Both the position numbers and the translations under genes were made by a program. Of a stretch of DNA of 54,121 bases, positions 16,942 to 27,039 are shown in pieces. Numbering within the stretch: position 1 is the first letter of the stretch; the number at the start of each line of letters is the position of its first letter. This stretch comes from Acidimicrobiales bacterium (lineage in GTDB: Bacteria; Actinomycetota; Acidimicrobiia; Acidimicrobiales; GCA-2861595): the NCBI GenBank assembly GCA_035540975.1, contig DATLFN010000088.1:1-54121 (forward strand), written 5' to 3'. The notes beneath the pieces are model-generated. The model was given only the letters and a program-made list of their open reading frames with translations, searched no databases and was not told where the DNA came from.

Positions 16942-17882
16942 AGGACCGCCCCCGCGAGCGCCTCGTCGACGGCGGCGAGGACCTCGGCGGAGAGCGCCAC
17001 GCCGGCCGCGGCCGCGTTCTCCCGCACCTGCTCGGGGCGGCTGGCGCCCACGATGGCGGACGACACCACCGGCGGGCGGAGGACCCACGCCAGGGCGAGC
17101 TGGGCCATGGTCAGCCCTGCCTTGTCGGCCACCGGGACCAGGCGCTGGACGGCGGCCAGCAGGTCGTCGCCCCGCCACCGCTTCATCCAGTGGCCGACCG
17201 CCGGGTCGGCGGCCCGGCTGCCCCCCGGCGGCGGCGAACCGGGCCGGTACTTGCCGGTGAGGACGCCCTGGGCGAGGGGCGACCACACGATGTTGCCGAT
17301 GCCCTCCCGGCGGCACAGCGGGAAGACCTCGGCCTCGGGCCGCCGCCACAGCATCGAGTACTGCGGCTGGCTGGACACGAACCGGGCGACGCCGTCGACG
17401 GCGTGGGCGGCCCGGACCTGGTCCGCCGTCCACTCGCTGAAGCCCAGGTAGCGGGCCTTTCCCTGGTCGACGAGGTGGGTGAGCGCCTCCATCGTCTCCT
17501 CCAGCGGTGTGTCCGGGTCGTAGCGGTGGCACTGGTAGAGGTCGACGTGGTCGGTGCGCAGGCGGCGCAGCGAAGCGTCGCACTGCTTGGCGATCTGGGC
17601 GGCCGACAGCCCCCGGTCGGTGTCCGACATCGGGAAGTAGGCCTTGGTGGCCAGGACGTAGCTGGACCGGTCGACGCCGGCCAGCGCCTCGCCCAGGAAC
17701 GACTCGGCGGCGCCGCGGCCGTAGACGTTGGCGGTGTCGAAGAGGTTGATCCCCACGTCGAACGCGGCCCGGATGCAGGCTTGGGCACGCTCGGCGTCCA
17801 CCGCCGACCCGTAGGTCAGCCACGACCCGAGGCTGATCTCGGACACCTCGAGGTCGCTCGCCCCCAGTCGCCGGTAGTGCAC
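16938..17882 (-). CDS. Aldo/keto reductase
   Basis: A 314-residue NADPH-dependent oxidoreductase with the (beta/alpha)8 fold. The catalytic tetrad is visible as Asp49 and Tyr54 (FDTANVYG), Lys80 (LATKAYF) and His119 (DLYQCHRYD). Its sequence is closest in feel to potassium-channel-beta/YdjG-type reductases (GFSEWTADQV, SPLAQGVLTGKY). It starts at the GTG at 17882, where a TAGCAA hexamer ends 6 nt upstream. It is the first gene of a two-gene unit with the ATP-grasp ligase, so the two may act on the same compound (inference). Confidence 0.92.
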   Translation of the reverse strand: MHYRRLGASDLEVSEISLGSWLTYGSAVDAERAQACIRAAFDVGINLFDTANVYGRGAAESFLGEALAGVDRSSYVLATKAYFPMSDTDRGLSAAQIAKQCDASLRRLRTDHVDLYQCHRYDPDTPLEETMEALTHLVDQGKARYLGFSEWTADQVRAAHAVDGVARFVSSQPQYSMLWRRPEAEVFPLCRREGIGNIVWSPLAQGVLTGKYRPGSPPPGGSRAADPAVGHWMKRWRGDDLLAAVQRLVPVADKAGLTMAQLALAWVLRPPVVSSAIVGASRPEQVRENAAAAGVALSAEVLAAVDEALAGAVL

Positions 17883-17888
17883 CCGGAC

Positions 17889-17894
17889 TTGCTA
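17889..17894 (-). promoter_or_regulatory. Candidate -10 hexamer for the aldo/keto reductase gene
   Basis: TAGCAA ends 6 nt before the GTG at 17882 on the minus strand. The spacing fits the leaderless pattern but the last base departs from TANNNT. Confidence 0.35.
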
Positions 17895-17915
17895 CCAGAA
17901 CCGGGCGCGCAGGCG

Positions 17916-17999
17916 GCGACGCGCCCGGCCCGGCGGGCGACCGCCGGTCGTTCAGGCCGCGACGCGCCGGGCCCCGGGTCGACCGCCGTTCGTCAGGCG
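17916..17999. repeat. 43-bp tandem duplication at a gene 3' end
   Basis: GCGACGCGCC... through GACCGCCGGTCGTTCAGGC is followed directly by a diverged second copy (GCGACGCGCC... GACCGCCGTTCGTCAGGC). The second copy includes the stop codon of the minus-strand gene ending at 17993. This parallels the duplication after pepA, which also includes a stop codon. Confidence 0.7.
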
Positions 18000-18676
18000 G
18001 CGGGAGCGGGCGACGAGCCCTCGGCGGCCGGGTCGACGGTGGACGCCGCCCGCAGCGCCCGGCGGTGGCGGTCCCAGGCCCACGCCGCCGACTCCCGGGC
18101 CAGCGCCGGGTGGTAGCGCCAGCGCAGGAGCTGGCGCTCGGCCGCCTCGAGGTCCTCGCCCAGCTCCAGCAGCGACAGGGCGAGCTGGCGGCCGCGGCGG
18201 CGCATGGCCTCCAGGGCGGGGACCCGGAGGTCCGCCTCCTGGAGGGCCTGGTGCTGGGCCTGGAGCACGGCCGGCAGCCGGAGCACCTGGCGGCGGTTCA
18301 GCGGCGGGACCTTGCGCCGCACGGCGAGGACGGGGTCGCCGTGCGGCTGCGCCAGGTCGAACTGCACGAGGCGGGTGAGCGCCCGCATGAACGGCGAGTT
18401 GCGCCCCCCCTTGTCGCCCAGCCCGAGGCAGCGGGCCGTCTCGGCGAGGGGCAGGTCGAAGCCGGCCGGGTTCGCCTCCAGGCCGGCGACCAGCCGCCGC
18501 AGCAGCCAGGTGGTCGACGGGCCGAGGATTCCCAGCCAGTACGTCTCGACGTAGGCGGAGCGGGGGTCGTGCCCGAGCGAGTCGATGACGTCGTCGGGCC
18601 ACGGGCGGATGGCGAGGGAGCCGGCGGGCTCCGGCGAGTCGGGCGCGGAAAGGGACGGGACGAGCGGGGCAGGCAT
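17993..18676 (-). CDS. Conserved actinobacterial protein of unknown function
   Basis: A 227-residue soluble protein that I recognise only as a type common in high-GC actinobacteria, without assigned function. Conserved-looking blocks are DPRSAYVETYWLGILGP, WLLRRLVAGLE and PPLNRRQVLRLPAVLQ, the last with helix-turn-helix character. The C-terminal half is helical and basic. The ATG at 18676 has GGAGG 9 nt upstream. A TTGACA-type promoter about 60 bp upstream makes this one of the few genes here with a conventional leader. Confidence 0.72.
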   Translation of the reverse strand: MPAPLVPSLSAPDSPEPAGSLAIRPWPDDVIDSLGHDPRSAYVETYWLGILGPSTTWLLRRLVAGLEANPAGFDLPLAETARCLGLGDKGGRNSPFMRALTRLVQFDLAQPHGDPVLAVRRKVPPLNRRQVLRLPAVLQAQHQALQEADLRVPALEAMRRRGRQLALSLLELGEDLEAAERQLLRWRYHPALARESAAWAWDRHRRALRAASTVDPAAEGSSPAPAA

Positions 18677-18736
18677 TTGGTGGCCTCCACGGCGGCGGGG
18701 TGCGGCGAGCGGGAGCGAGGAAGTGCGTTTCGATAT

Positions 18737-18765
18737 ATTCCATGCCCTTCTGCCCCGCCTGTCAA
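18737..18765 (-). promoter_or_regulatory. Sigma70-type promoter for the 227-residue unknown
   Basis: TTGACA (18760-18765) and, 17 nt on, TGGAAT (18737-18742) lie in a local A/T-rich island (ATATAT). The predicted start near 18730 leaves a leader of about 50 nt that contains the GGAGG ribosome site. Confidence 0.6.
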
Positions 18766-18825
18766 GGCCCAAATGCCGTGACACGCTGGCCCGTGCCGGT
18801 TCGTCGACCGGCCGGTCCGCCCGGG

Positions 18826-19422
18826 CTACCAGCCGCCCCGGTGGACCACCTGGTGCAGCGGCCGGCGGCCCCGGACTAGCGTCGAGGACGGCCGGTCGTC
18901 GCCCGCCGGGTGGCCGAGCGCCACGGCGCCGATGGGGTGGAGCTCGGGCGGGACCCCGAGGTCGGCCAGCAGCGCCTCCCCGCCGTCCGGGAGGGCGAAG
19001 AACAGGGCGCCCAGCCCCTCGTCGACGGCGGCCAGCAGCAGGATCATGGTGGCGAAGGCGCAGTCGACGTCCCAGTAGGGCACCCGCCACCGCTGCTCGT
19101 CGGGTGGGACCGAGCCCTTGTCGGGCTCGGCGTAGCGGTCGAGGTACGCCTTCGGGGAGGCCAGGGGGAGCACGAGCACGGGCGCCCGCAGGAGCCCCGG
19201 CCACGGGAAGGCCTCCCGCCGCTCCGGGGGCAGCGTGCGGCTCCAGAAGCGCGCCGTCTGCTCCGGCTCGTCGAGCACCACGAACGCCCACCCCTGGGTG
19301 AACCCGGCCGACGGGGCGCGCACGGCGGCGGCCAGGAGCCGGTCCACCACGGCGCGGTCGACGGGCCGGCCGTCGTAGCTGCGCACCATCCGGCGGCGGC
19401 GGACGACCTCGGCCAGCTCCAT
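18826..19422 (-). CDS. Nitroreductase-family FMN protein
   Basis: A 198-residue flavoenzyme of the nitroreductase fold. The FMN-contact block RRRMVRSYDGRPVD opens the protein, followed by RAPSAGFTQGWAFVVL. The dimer/FMN segment VPYWDVDCAFATMILLLAAVDEGLGALF is split by usual insertions. The substrate is unknown. Stand-alone nitroreductases of this type could supply the FMN-dependent step that is fused to CofE in mycobacterial FbiB, but this gene is far from cofE, so that is speculation. The ATG at 19422 has TAACGT 6 nt upstream. Confidence 0.85.
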   Translation of the reverse strand: MELAEVVRRRRMVRSYDGRPVDRAVVDRLLAAAVRAPSAGFTQGWAFVVLDEPEQTARFWSRTLPPERREAFPWPGLLRAPVLVLPLASPKAYLDRYAEPDKGSVPPDEQRWRVPYWDVDCAFATMILLLAAVDEGLGALFFALPDGGEALLADLGVPPELHPIGAVALGHPAGDDRPSSTLVRGRRPLHQVVHRGGW

Positions 19423-19428
19423 GCCCGG

Positions 19429-19434
19429 ACGTTA
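19429..19434 (-). promoter_or_regulatory. Candidate -10 hexamer for the nitroreductase gene
   Basis: TAACGT ends exactly 6 nt before the ATG at 19422; a leaderless transcript is predicted. Confidence 0.55.
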
Positions 19435-19454
19435 GGACGGCCCCGCCCGTGCGG

Positions 19455-19483
19455 TTGGGGAATGTCGACCGATCAGGTAGGGT
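19455..19483 (+). promoter_or_regulatory. Candidate promoter for the rhodanese-ThiF gene
   Basis: TTGGGG (19455-19460), a 17-nt spacer and TAGGGT (19478-19483). The predicted start near 19490 leaves a leader of about 44 nt carrying GGAAGG. Confidence 0.45.
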
Positions 19484-19533
19484 TTAGCTCGGGGAAACAC
19501 CGAACACCCGTCGTCGGAAGGTTGGTCGCAACG

Positions 19534-20721
19534 ATGCCCTCGAGCCGTGAGCTGCTCGCCCAGGTCAAGGCCCACATCACCGAGGTCGACGCGGCGACGG
19601 CCCAGGCCCGTCTGCGCGAGAGCGTCGTGCTGGACGTGCGGGAGCCCGACGAGTACGCGCAGGGCGCCATCCCGGGCGCCGTGCACCTCGTCCGGGGCCA
19701 CCTCGAGATGCAGGTCGAGGGCAAGATCCCCGACAAGTCCAAGCCGGTGATCGTCCACTGCGCCAGTGGCGTCCGCTCCGCCTTCGCGGCCAAGACGCTC
19801 CAGGACCTGGGCTACACGAACGTCGCCAGCCTGGCCGGCGGCTTCAACCGGTGGAAGGACGAGGGCCGCCCGTGGTCCGAGCCCCGCACCCTGTCGGCCG
19901 ACCAGCGCAACCGCTACCACCGCCACCTCCTGCTGCCCGAGGTGGGCGACCGGGGCCAGCAGAAGCTGCTGGACGCCAAGGTCCTGTTGCTGGGCGCCGG
20001 CGGCCTGGGGTCGCCCGCCGGGCTGTACCTGGCCGCCGCCGGTGTGGGGACGCTGGGCGTCATCGACATGGACGTGGTCGACGCGTCCAACCTCCAGCGC
20101 CAGATCCTCCACAACATGGACCGGATCGGCGACCGCAAGGTGGACTCGGCCAAGAAGACGCTGACCGCCCTCAACCCCGACGTGAACGTCGCCACCTACG
20201 ACGTGCGCCTGGGCGCCGACAACATCCTCGACATCATCGATGGCTACGACGTGATCGTCGACGGCACCGACAACTTCCCGACCCGCTACCTGGTCAACGA
20301 CGCCTCGTTGCTCAAGAGGATCCCGGTGGTCCACGGGTCGATCTTCCGGTTCGAGGGCCAGGCCACGGTGTTCGCGCCCTACGAGGGCCCCTGCTACCGC
20401 TGCATGATCCCCGAGCCGCCCCCCGCCGAGCTGGCGCCGTCGTGCGCCGAGGCGGGCGTGCTCGGCGTCCTGCCCGGCATCGTCGGCAGCATCCAGGCCA
20501 TGGAGGCCATCAAGATCGTCCTCGGCCTGGGCGACCCCCTCGTCGGCCGCCTGCTCGCCTACGACGCCCTCGAGCAGTCGTTCCGGACGTTCAAGGTCCA
20601 CCGGGACCCCGAGTGCCCGGCGTGCGGGCCGAACGCCGGCCCCATCACCATCGCCGAGTACGACGAGCTGTGCATGCCGCACCCTGTCGCCGTCGGAAGC
20701 GGAGCTTCCTCGGCGAGCTGA
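19534..20721 (+). CDS. Rhodanese-ThiF/MoeB fusion (sulfur-carrier adenylyltransferase)
   Basis: A 395-residue protein with an N-terminal rhodanese domain (about 15-115, persulfide Cys76 in HCASGVRS) joined to an E1-like adenylyltransferase (about 122-390). The ATP site is GAGGLGS (154-160), and the zinc cysteines pair as C287xxC290 and C361xxC364. Such enzymes activate the C-terminal glycine of ThiS/MoaD/CysO-type carriers and pass sulfur to it, serving molybdopterin, thiamin or cysteine synthesis; which one cannot be told here. The better-known MoeZ/MOCS3 arrangement has rhodanese at the C-terminus, so the order is reversed. The ATG at 19534 opens [15 protein letters not shown]. Confidence 0.93.
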   Translation: MPSSRELLAQVKAHITEVDAATAQARLRESVVLDVREPDEYAQGAIPGAVHLVRGHLEMQVEGKIPDKSKPVIVHCASGVRSAFAAKTLQDLGYTNVASLAGGFNRWKDEGRPWSEPRTLSADQRNRYHRHLLLPEVGDRGQQKLLDAKVLLLGAGGLGSPAGLYLAAAGVGTLGVIDMDVVDASNLQRQILHNMDRIGDRKVDSAKKTLTALNPDVNVATYDVRLGADNILDIIDGYDVIVDGTDNFPTRYLVNDASLLKRIPVVHGSIFRFEGQATVFAPYEGPCYRCMIPEPPPAELAPSCAEAGVLGVLPGIVGSIQAMEAIKIVLGLGDPLVGRLLAYDALEQSFRTFKVHRDPECPACGPNAGPITIAEYDELCMPHPVAVGSGASSAS

Positions 20722-20726
20722 TCGGG

Positions 20727-20757
20727 CAGGGCCGGCCGGCGGAGCCGGCCGGCCCTG
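20727..20757 (+). terminator. Strong hairpin after the rhodanese-ThiF gene
   Basis: A perfect 13-bp inverted repeat, CAGGGCCGGCCGG and its complement, encloses CGGAG, starting 5 bp after the stop. There is no T-run, as usual in such GC-rich genomes, so its terminator role is inferred. Similar CGGAG-loop hairpins occur at 34566 and 44220. Confidence 0.6.
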
Positions 20758-20838
20758 CGCTGACACCTCGTCGCCGCCAGCCGGCGAGGGCCGCCTCTGG
20801 CGGCCGTCGGGCGGCCGCCGGCGCCCGTAGCCGACCTC

Positions 20839-20844
20839 TAGCCT
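20839..20844 (+). promoter_or_regulatory. Candidate -10 hexamer for the acyl-CoA mutase gene
   Basis: TAGCCT ends 8 nt before the GTG at 20853. Confidence 0.55.
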
Positions 20845-20852
20845 CCCCTCTC

Positions 20853-22436
<1,584 letters not shown>

Positions 22437-22453
22437 CCGTCGGGCCCGGGCGT

Positions 22454-22867
22454 TCAGGGCTTCGGGCGGTCCCCGACCCGGTGGACGAACCGCAGGCCCG
22501 ACCACACCTCGTCGATGGCGCAGACCTTGTTGTCGACCAGCCCGGCGTCGAGGCCGAAGGGCTGGACGACCTCGAACGACAGGTCGGTGGCGACGCCCGA
22601 CGCCTTCTTGGGCCACGCCACCCACAGCCCTCCGTCCCACGCCAGGGCCCTCCTGGCCGCCAGGAACCGCCGGCGCAGCCCCGCCGCCGAGGTGGCGAAC
22701 ACGACGATGACGTCCACCGGGTGGCGCAGCCGGGACGGCACGGTGACGCCCTCGTCGGAGAACCGCTCGGCGAAGCCGGGCGGTGCTCCCGGGAACGCCA
22801 CCGCATGCCCCGGCTTCATGCCGAGCTTGCGGGGGAGCGGCGTGCCCGAGTACCCGGCGGGTCTCAT
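22454..22867 (-). CDS. DUF3052 family protein
   Basis: A 137-residue cytosolic protein with the family hallmark N-terminus AGYSGTPLPRKLGMKPGH and the central VDVIVVFATSAAGLRRRF and GGLWVAWPKKASG blocks. Function is unknown; the family is widespread in actinobacteria. It is convergent with the mutase gene (17-bp gap) and divergent from the flavoprotein gene. No clear ribosome site or -10 is visible near the ATG at 22867. Confidence 0.87.
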   Translation of the reverse strand: MRPAGYSGTPLPRKLGMKPGHAVAFPGAPPGFAERFSDEGVTVPSRLRHPVDVIVVFATSAAGLRRRFLAARRALAWDGGLWVAWPKKASGVATDLSFEVVQPFGLDAGLVDNKVCAIDEVWSGLRFVHRVGDRPKP

Positions 22868-23017
22868 CGGCGGCGGCGGGCGTGGACGTGGGCGGCGCGG
22901 GGCCGGCGGGCCTCGGCCGGGAGGTGGAGGCGCTCGTCGGGCGGGGCCACGGCTCCCGTCCTACCCGGCGAGCGGGCCCGCCGGCAACCGGCGGTCGGGC
23001 GGCGCCGCGCCAGCCGT

Positions 23018-23023
23018 TAGCCT
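23018..23023 (+). promoter_or_regulatory. Candidate -10 hexamer for the flavoprotein gene
   Basis: TAGCCT ends 7 nt before the GTG at 23031. Confidence 0.55.
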
Positions 23024-23030
23024 CGGCGGC

Positions 23031-24395
23031 GTGGCCACCGTGCGGTTCGTGATCCTCGGCGCCGGGCCGGCCGGCGTCCAGGCCGCCACGTCGGCCGCCC
23101 GCATGGGCGCCGAGGTCACCGTCGTCGAGCGCGACGTGATGGGCGGCGCCGCCAACCTCTGGGACTGCATCCCGTCCAAGGCCATGATCGCCACCGGCGG
23201 GGTGCTGTCGCTGGTGCACCGGTCCGAGGGCATGGGCCTGGCCCGCCTCCAGGCGACGGTCGACCTGCCCGCGCTGCGCGAGCGCATCAACGCCGTCTCC
23301 GACCACCTCCGGGCGTCGGTGTGCGACCTCCTCGACGACCAGGGCGTGCGGGTCGTCCGCGGCACCGGCCGCATGAAGGGCCCGCACGAGGTGGTGGCCG
23401 AGACGGAGGGCGGCCTGGTGGAGCTGTCGGCCGACGCCGTGCTGCTCGCCACCGGCAGCCGTCCGCGCATCCCGGACTGGGCAGCGCCCGACGGCGAGCG
23501 CGTCCTCACCACCCGCCAGGCCTACCCGCCCCCCGAGCTCCCCCGGCACCTGGTGGTGATCGGATCGGGTGTCACGGGCGTGGAGTTCGTGCACATGTTC
23601 CGCTCGTTCGGGGCCGGGGTCACCCTGATCGTGAGCCGCCAGCAGGTGCTCCCCCAGAAGGACGCCGAGGTGGCCGCCGCCCTGGAGGACGACTTCCTGC
23701 GCTCGGGCGTCTCCCTCTACAAGGGGGCGCGGGCCGTCGGCATCGACCGCGAGGGCGACGAGGTGGTGGTCCGCTGCGACGACGGCCGCGTCGCCCGGGG
23801 GTCGCACGCCCTGCTGGCCGTCGGCTCGATCCCCAACTCCGAGGGCCTGGGGCTGGAGGCGGCCGGCGTCGAGGTGGACGCCGGCGGCTACGTGCCGTGC
23901 AACCACCACTGCCAGTCCAACGTGGCGCACGTCTACGTGGGCGGGGACCTGTCGGGGAAGCTCCCGCTGGCGTCGGTGGCGTCGATGCAGGGGCGCAAGA
24001 TCGCCGAGCACGTGATGGGCCTGCACACCCGCCAGCACCGCCACCTCGACTACGACAAGGCGGCCAGCGCCATCTTCACCGAGCCCGAGATCGCCGACGT
24101 GGGCCTGGCCGAGGCGGAGGCGTTCGCCATCGGCCGCAAGATCCGGGTCACCAAGGTGCCGTTCGCCTCCAACCCCCGGGCGCTCATCGACGGCGACCCC
24201 CGCGGGTTCGTGAAGATCGTCTCCGACCCGGCCACCGGCGTGGTGCTCGGGGGGTCGATCGTGGGGCGGGGGGCGGCCGAGCTCATCTCGGTCATCGCCC
24301 TGGCCGTCAGCGCCCACCTCAAGGTGAGCGAGATCGTCGAGAGCCTGCTCGTGCACCCGGCGCTGGCCGAGGCCCTCTCCGACGCCGCCGAGTAG
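23031..24395 (+). CDS. LpdA-like NAD(P)H flavoprotein (quinone reductase type)
   Basis: A 454-residue member of the pyridine nucleotide-disulfide reductase family: FAD motif GAGPAGVQAA at the N-terminus, NAD(P) motif VIGSGVTGVEF near 180, VYVGGDLSG, and a C-terminal dimerisation domain ending LLVHPALAEAL. At the redox site GGAANLWDCIPSK only the second cysteine (Cys46) remains; position 41 is Ala. It therefore cannot form the dithiol centre of dihydrolipoamide dehydrogenase. The pattern matches mycobacterial LpdA (Rv3303c), an NAD(P)H:quinone reductase. Start GTG 23031, with TAGCCT 7 nt upstream. Confidence 0.88.
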   Translation: MATVRFVILGAGPAGVQAATSAARMGAEVTVVERDVMGGAANLWDCIPSKAMIATGGVLSLVHRSEGMGLARLQATVDLPALRERINAVSDHLRASVCDLLDDQGVRVVRGTGRMKGPHEVVAETEGGLVELSADAVLLATGSRPRIPDWAAPDGERVLTTRQAYPPPELPRHLVVIGSGVTGVEFVHMFRSFGAGVTLIVSRQQVLPQKDAEVAAALEDDFLRSGVSLYKGARAVGIDREGDEVVVRCDDGRVARGSHALLAVGSIPNSEGLGLEAAGVEVDAGGYVPCNHHCQSNVAHVYVGGDLSGKLPLASVASMQGRKIAEHVMGLHTRQHRHLDYDKAASAIFTEPEIADVGLAEAEAFAIGRKIRVTKVPFASNPRALIDGDPRGFVKIVSDPATGVVLGGSIVGRGAAELISVIALAVSAHLKVSEIVESLLVHPALAEALSDAAE

Positions 24396-24404
24396 CGAAG
24401 CCGC

Positions 24405-26207
24405 CTACTCCACCACCGCGAGCACGTCGCCGGCGCTGACGGTGTCGCCGGCGGCGACGTGGAGCTCGCGCACCGTCCCCCCCGCCTCGGCCGTCACGTT
24501 GTTCTCCATCTTCATCGCCTCCAGCACGCAGATGGTCTGCCCCGCCTGCACGGTGTCGCCCACGGCCGCGACCACGGCGACGACCGTGCCCTGCATGGGC
24601 GCCACGACGGTGCCGCTCGACGGGCGGGCGGCGGCGGCTGCTGCGGGCCGGGGCCGCGGGCGCCCCGCCGCCGATGCCGGGCGCCCGCCCAGGGTGGACG
24701 CCGCCGCCGGCGGGCCGGCGGGGACGATGTCGGGCACCCACACGCTCACCCGGTAGCGCCGGCCGTCGACCTCCACGTCCACGTCGCGGCGCACCCGGCC
24801 GTCGGCGGTGGGCGCGGCGCCTGCCGCGGTGGCCGCCCCGGCGGTGGCCACGGGCGCCAGCGCCGAGAGGTCGAGGTCGCGCTCGACCCAGTTGGTGTCG
24901 TGGCGGCCGGCGACGAAGTCGGCGTGCTCCAGCACGGCCAGCTGGGCGGGGATGGTGGTGGGGACGCCCTCGATCTCGGTCTCCCGGAGGGCCTGGACCA
25001 TCCGGCGCCGGGCCGTCTCCCGGTCCGGCCCCCACGTCACGATCTTGGCCATGAGGCTGTCGTAGGCGCCGGGCAGGACGTCGCCCTCCTGGTAGCCGGC
25101 GTCCACCCGCACGCCGATGCCGGCGGCCGGTCGGAACCGGCTGATGGTGCCCGGCGACGGGAGGAAGCGCCCGCCGGTGGGGTCCTCGGCGTTGACCCGG
25201 CACTCGATGGCGGCGCCCGTGCGGACGACGTCGGCCTGGGTGAGGGGGAGGCGCTCGCCGCTCGCCACCCGCAGCTGGAGCTCGACCAGGTCCAGCCCGG
25301 TGACGACCTCGGTGACCGGGTGCTCGACCTGGAGCCGGGTGTTCATCTCCAGGAAGAAGAACCGGCCGTCCTGCACGAGGAACTCGACGGTGCCGGCGTT
25401 GACGTAGCCGCAGGCGGCGCCGACGTGGACGGCCGCCTCGCCCATGGCGGCACGCATGGCGTCGTCGAGGCCGGGGGCGGGCGTCTCCTCGATGAGCTTC
25501 TGGTGGCGCCGCTGCACGGAGCAGTCGCGCTCGCCCAGCCAGACGCCGTTGCCGGCGGCGTCGAACAGGACCTGGACCTCGACATGGCGGGGCCGGGGCA
25601 GGTAGCGCTCCACGTAGCAGTCGGGATGGCCGAAGCCCGCCTTGGCCTCCCGCTGCGCCGACTCCAGGGCGGCGGCCGCGTCGGCGGCACCGTGGACCAC
25701 GCGCATCCCCCGTCCGCCGCCGCCGTAGGACGCCTTGACGGCGACCGGCCAGCCGTTCTCGTCGCCGAAGGCGACGACCTGGGCGGCGTCGGTGAGCACC
25801 TCGGTGGTGCCCGGCACCGGCCTCACGCCTGCGTTGGCGGCGGTGATGCGGGAGCTGACCTTGTCGCCCATGGCCTCCATGGCCTCGGGCGGCGGGCCGA
25901 TCCAGACGAGCCCGGCGTCGGCCACCGCCCGGGCGAAAGAGGCGTTCTCGGAGAAGAACCCGTAGCCGGGGTGGACGGCGCCGGCGCCGCTGCGGCGGGC
26001 GGCGTCGAGGATCTTGGCGGCGTCGAGGTAGCTCTCGGCCGCCGCCTCCCCGCCCAAAGCGAAGGCGGCGTCCGCCAGCCGCACGTGCAGGGCGTCCCGG
26101 TCGAGCTCGGAGTACACGGCCACCGTCTCGACGCCGAGCGCCCGGCACGTGCGGATGACCCGCACGGCGATCTCCCCCCGGTTGGCGACGAGGACCCTGG
26201 CCAGCAT
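24405..26207 (-). CDS. Acyl-CoA carboxylase alpha subunit (biotin carboxylase + BCCP)
   Basis: A 600-residue subunit that carboxylates its own biotin with ATP and bicarbonate for transfer to acetyl-, propionyl- or longer acyl-CoA. Order: biotin carboxylase N-domain (1-115, [17 protein letters not shown]), ATP-grasp (about 117-320, [28 protein letters not shown]), C-domain (to about 445), a Pro/Ala-rich linker (about 450-530), and the biotinyl domain with Lys566 in EAMKMEN. No beta carboxyltransferase is in this window. The start ATG 26207 is 30 bp from the divergent biotin ligase gene that would modify it. With the mutase nearby, a propionyl-CoA route is likely but inferred. Confidence 0.95.
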   Translation of the reverse strand: MLARVLVANRGEIAVRVIRTCRALGVETVAVYSELDRDALHVRLADAAFALGGEAAAESYLDAAKILDAARRSGAGAVHPGYGFFSENASFARAVADAGLVWIGPPPEAMEAMGDKVSSRITAANAGVRPVPGTTEVLTDAAQVVAFGDENGWPVAVKASYGGGGRGMRVVHGAADAAAALESAQREAKAGFGHPDCYVERYLPRPRHVEVQVLFDAAGNGVWLGERDCSVQRRHQKLIEETPAPGLDDAMRAAMGEAAVHVGAACGYVNAGTVEFLVQDGRFFFLEMNTRLQVEHPVTEVVTGLDLVELQLRVASGERLPLTQADVVRTGAAIECRVNAEDPTGGRFLPSPGTISRFRPAAGIGVRVDAGYQEGDVLPGAYDSLMAKIVTWGPDRETARRRMVQALRETEIEGVPTTIPAQLAVLEHADFVAGRHDTNWVERDLDLSALAPVATAGAATAAGAAPTADGRVRRDVDVEVDGRRYRVSVWVPDIVPAGPPAAASTLGGRPASAAGRPRPRPAAAAAARPSSGTVVAPMQGTVVAVVAAVGDTVQAGQTICVLEAMKMENNVTAEAGGTVRELHVAAGDTVSAGDVLAVVE

Positions 26208-26213
26208 GGCGCA

Positions 26214-26221
26214 TATGGTTA
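26214..26221. promoter_or_regulatory. Shared divergent promoter region, carboxylase and biotin ligase
   Basis: The 30 bp between the two starts contain TATGGT on the plus strand (for birA) and TAACCA on the minus strand, 8 nt before the carboxylase ATG. The two candidate -10s overlap, so divergent transcription may compete. Confidence 0.35.
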
Positions 26222-26237
26222 GCGCATCGACTGGGAC

Positions 26238-26942
26238 GTGCGCCGGTCGGCGGAGGTCGACTCGACCAACCGGGTCGCCCTCGACCTGGCCCGCTCCGGT
26301 GCGCCCGAGGGCGTGGTCGTGGCGGCCTGCTCGCAGACGGCCGGACGGGGCCGGCGGGGCCGGACGTGGGATGCGGCGCCGGGTTCGGCGCTGCTCGTGT
26401 CGGTCCTGCTCCGGCCGGCGTCGGGTGCCGCCCCGCTGCACCTGGCCGTGGCGGTGGTGTCGCTGGCCGCGGCCGACGCGTGCGAGGCGGTGGCCGGGTT
26501 CCGGCCCGGCCTCAAGTGGCCGAACGACCTGGTGGTGGGCGACCGCAAGCTGGCCGGAGTCCTGGCCGAGGTGGCGGGCGACGCCGTGGTGGTCGGAGTG
26601 GGCCTCAACGTGGCGTCGGCCGCGCCCTGGCCGCCGGGCGCGGTGGCGGCCGAGGAGGTCGCCGGCCGCTCGGTGGCGGTCGACCGGCTGCTGGACGCGT
26701 TCCTGGCGGCCCTGGGCGGGCGCTACCCGCCCGGGGACTGGGCGGCCGTCGCCTCCGAGTACCGGCGGGCGTGCACGACGATCGGCCGTGTGGTGCGGGT
26801 GGACCTGCCCGACGGGTCCTTCACCGGGGCCGCCGCCGACGTCTCCGACGACGGCCGTCTCCTCGTCGACGTCGGCACGTGCCGGCGCGCCGTCGAGGCC
26901 GGCGACGTCGTCCACCTCCGTCCCACCCCCGCGCCAGACTGA
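26238..26942 (+). CDS. birA: Biotin-[acyl-CoA carboxylase] ligase, monofunctional
   Basis: A 234-residue biotin protein ligase that attaches biotin to the carrier lysine through biotinyl-AMP. The VDSTNRVA entry motif, the adenylate loop GRGRRGRTW and KWPNDLVV are present, followed by the small C-terminal SH3-like domain. It lacks the N-terminal DNA-binding domain of E. coli BirA, so it is not a repressor. The GTG at 26238 is used; family proteins usually have a few more residues before it, and the upstream frame is blocked by a TAG 15 bp earlier. It is divergent from its likely substrate gene. Confidence 0.93.
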   Translation: MRRSAEVDSTNRVALDLARSGAPEGVVVAACSQTAGRGRRGRTWDAAPGSALLVSVLLRPASGAAPLHLAVAVVSLAAADACEAVAGFRPGLKWPNDLVVGDRKLAGVLAEVAGDAVVVGVGLNVASAAPWPPGAVAAEEVAGRSVAVDRLLDAFLAALGGRYPPGDWAAVASEYRRACTTIGRVVRVDLPDGSFTGAAADVSDDGRLLVDVGTCRRAVEAGDVVHLRPTPAPD

Positions 26943-26973
26943 GGGCCCACCTCCCCCCGCTCGACGACGACGC

Positions 26974-27022
26974 GTTCTCTGGACGGATCTCGCCGCATAC
27001 CGGCTGTCGACGTCCAGAGAAC
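26974..27022. repeat. 49-nt palindromic element, copy P2
   Basis: The ends GTTCTCTGGACG and CGTCCAGAGAAC pair over 12 bp. An inner GCCG/CGGC stem closes a loop with ATA at 26997-26999, the exact centre. It lies 31 bp after the birA stop and 17 bp before the nuclease start. Confidence 0.9.
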
Positions 27023-27039
27023 GGCGAAAGGGAGGACGG

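Noticed and set aside
23031-24395. Dihydrolipoamide dehydrogenase
   Set aside because: The redox dithiol is incomplete (Ala41, Cys46) and no 2-oxoacid dehydrogenase genes are nearby.
26974-27022. tRNA-like fold because of the GTTC end
   Set aside because: There is no acceptor, D or anticodon arm; the element is a single interrupted hairpin of 49 nt.
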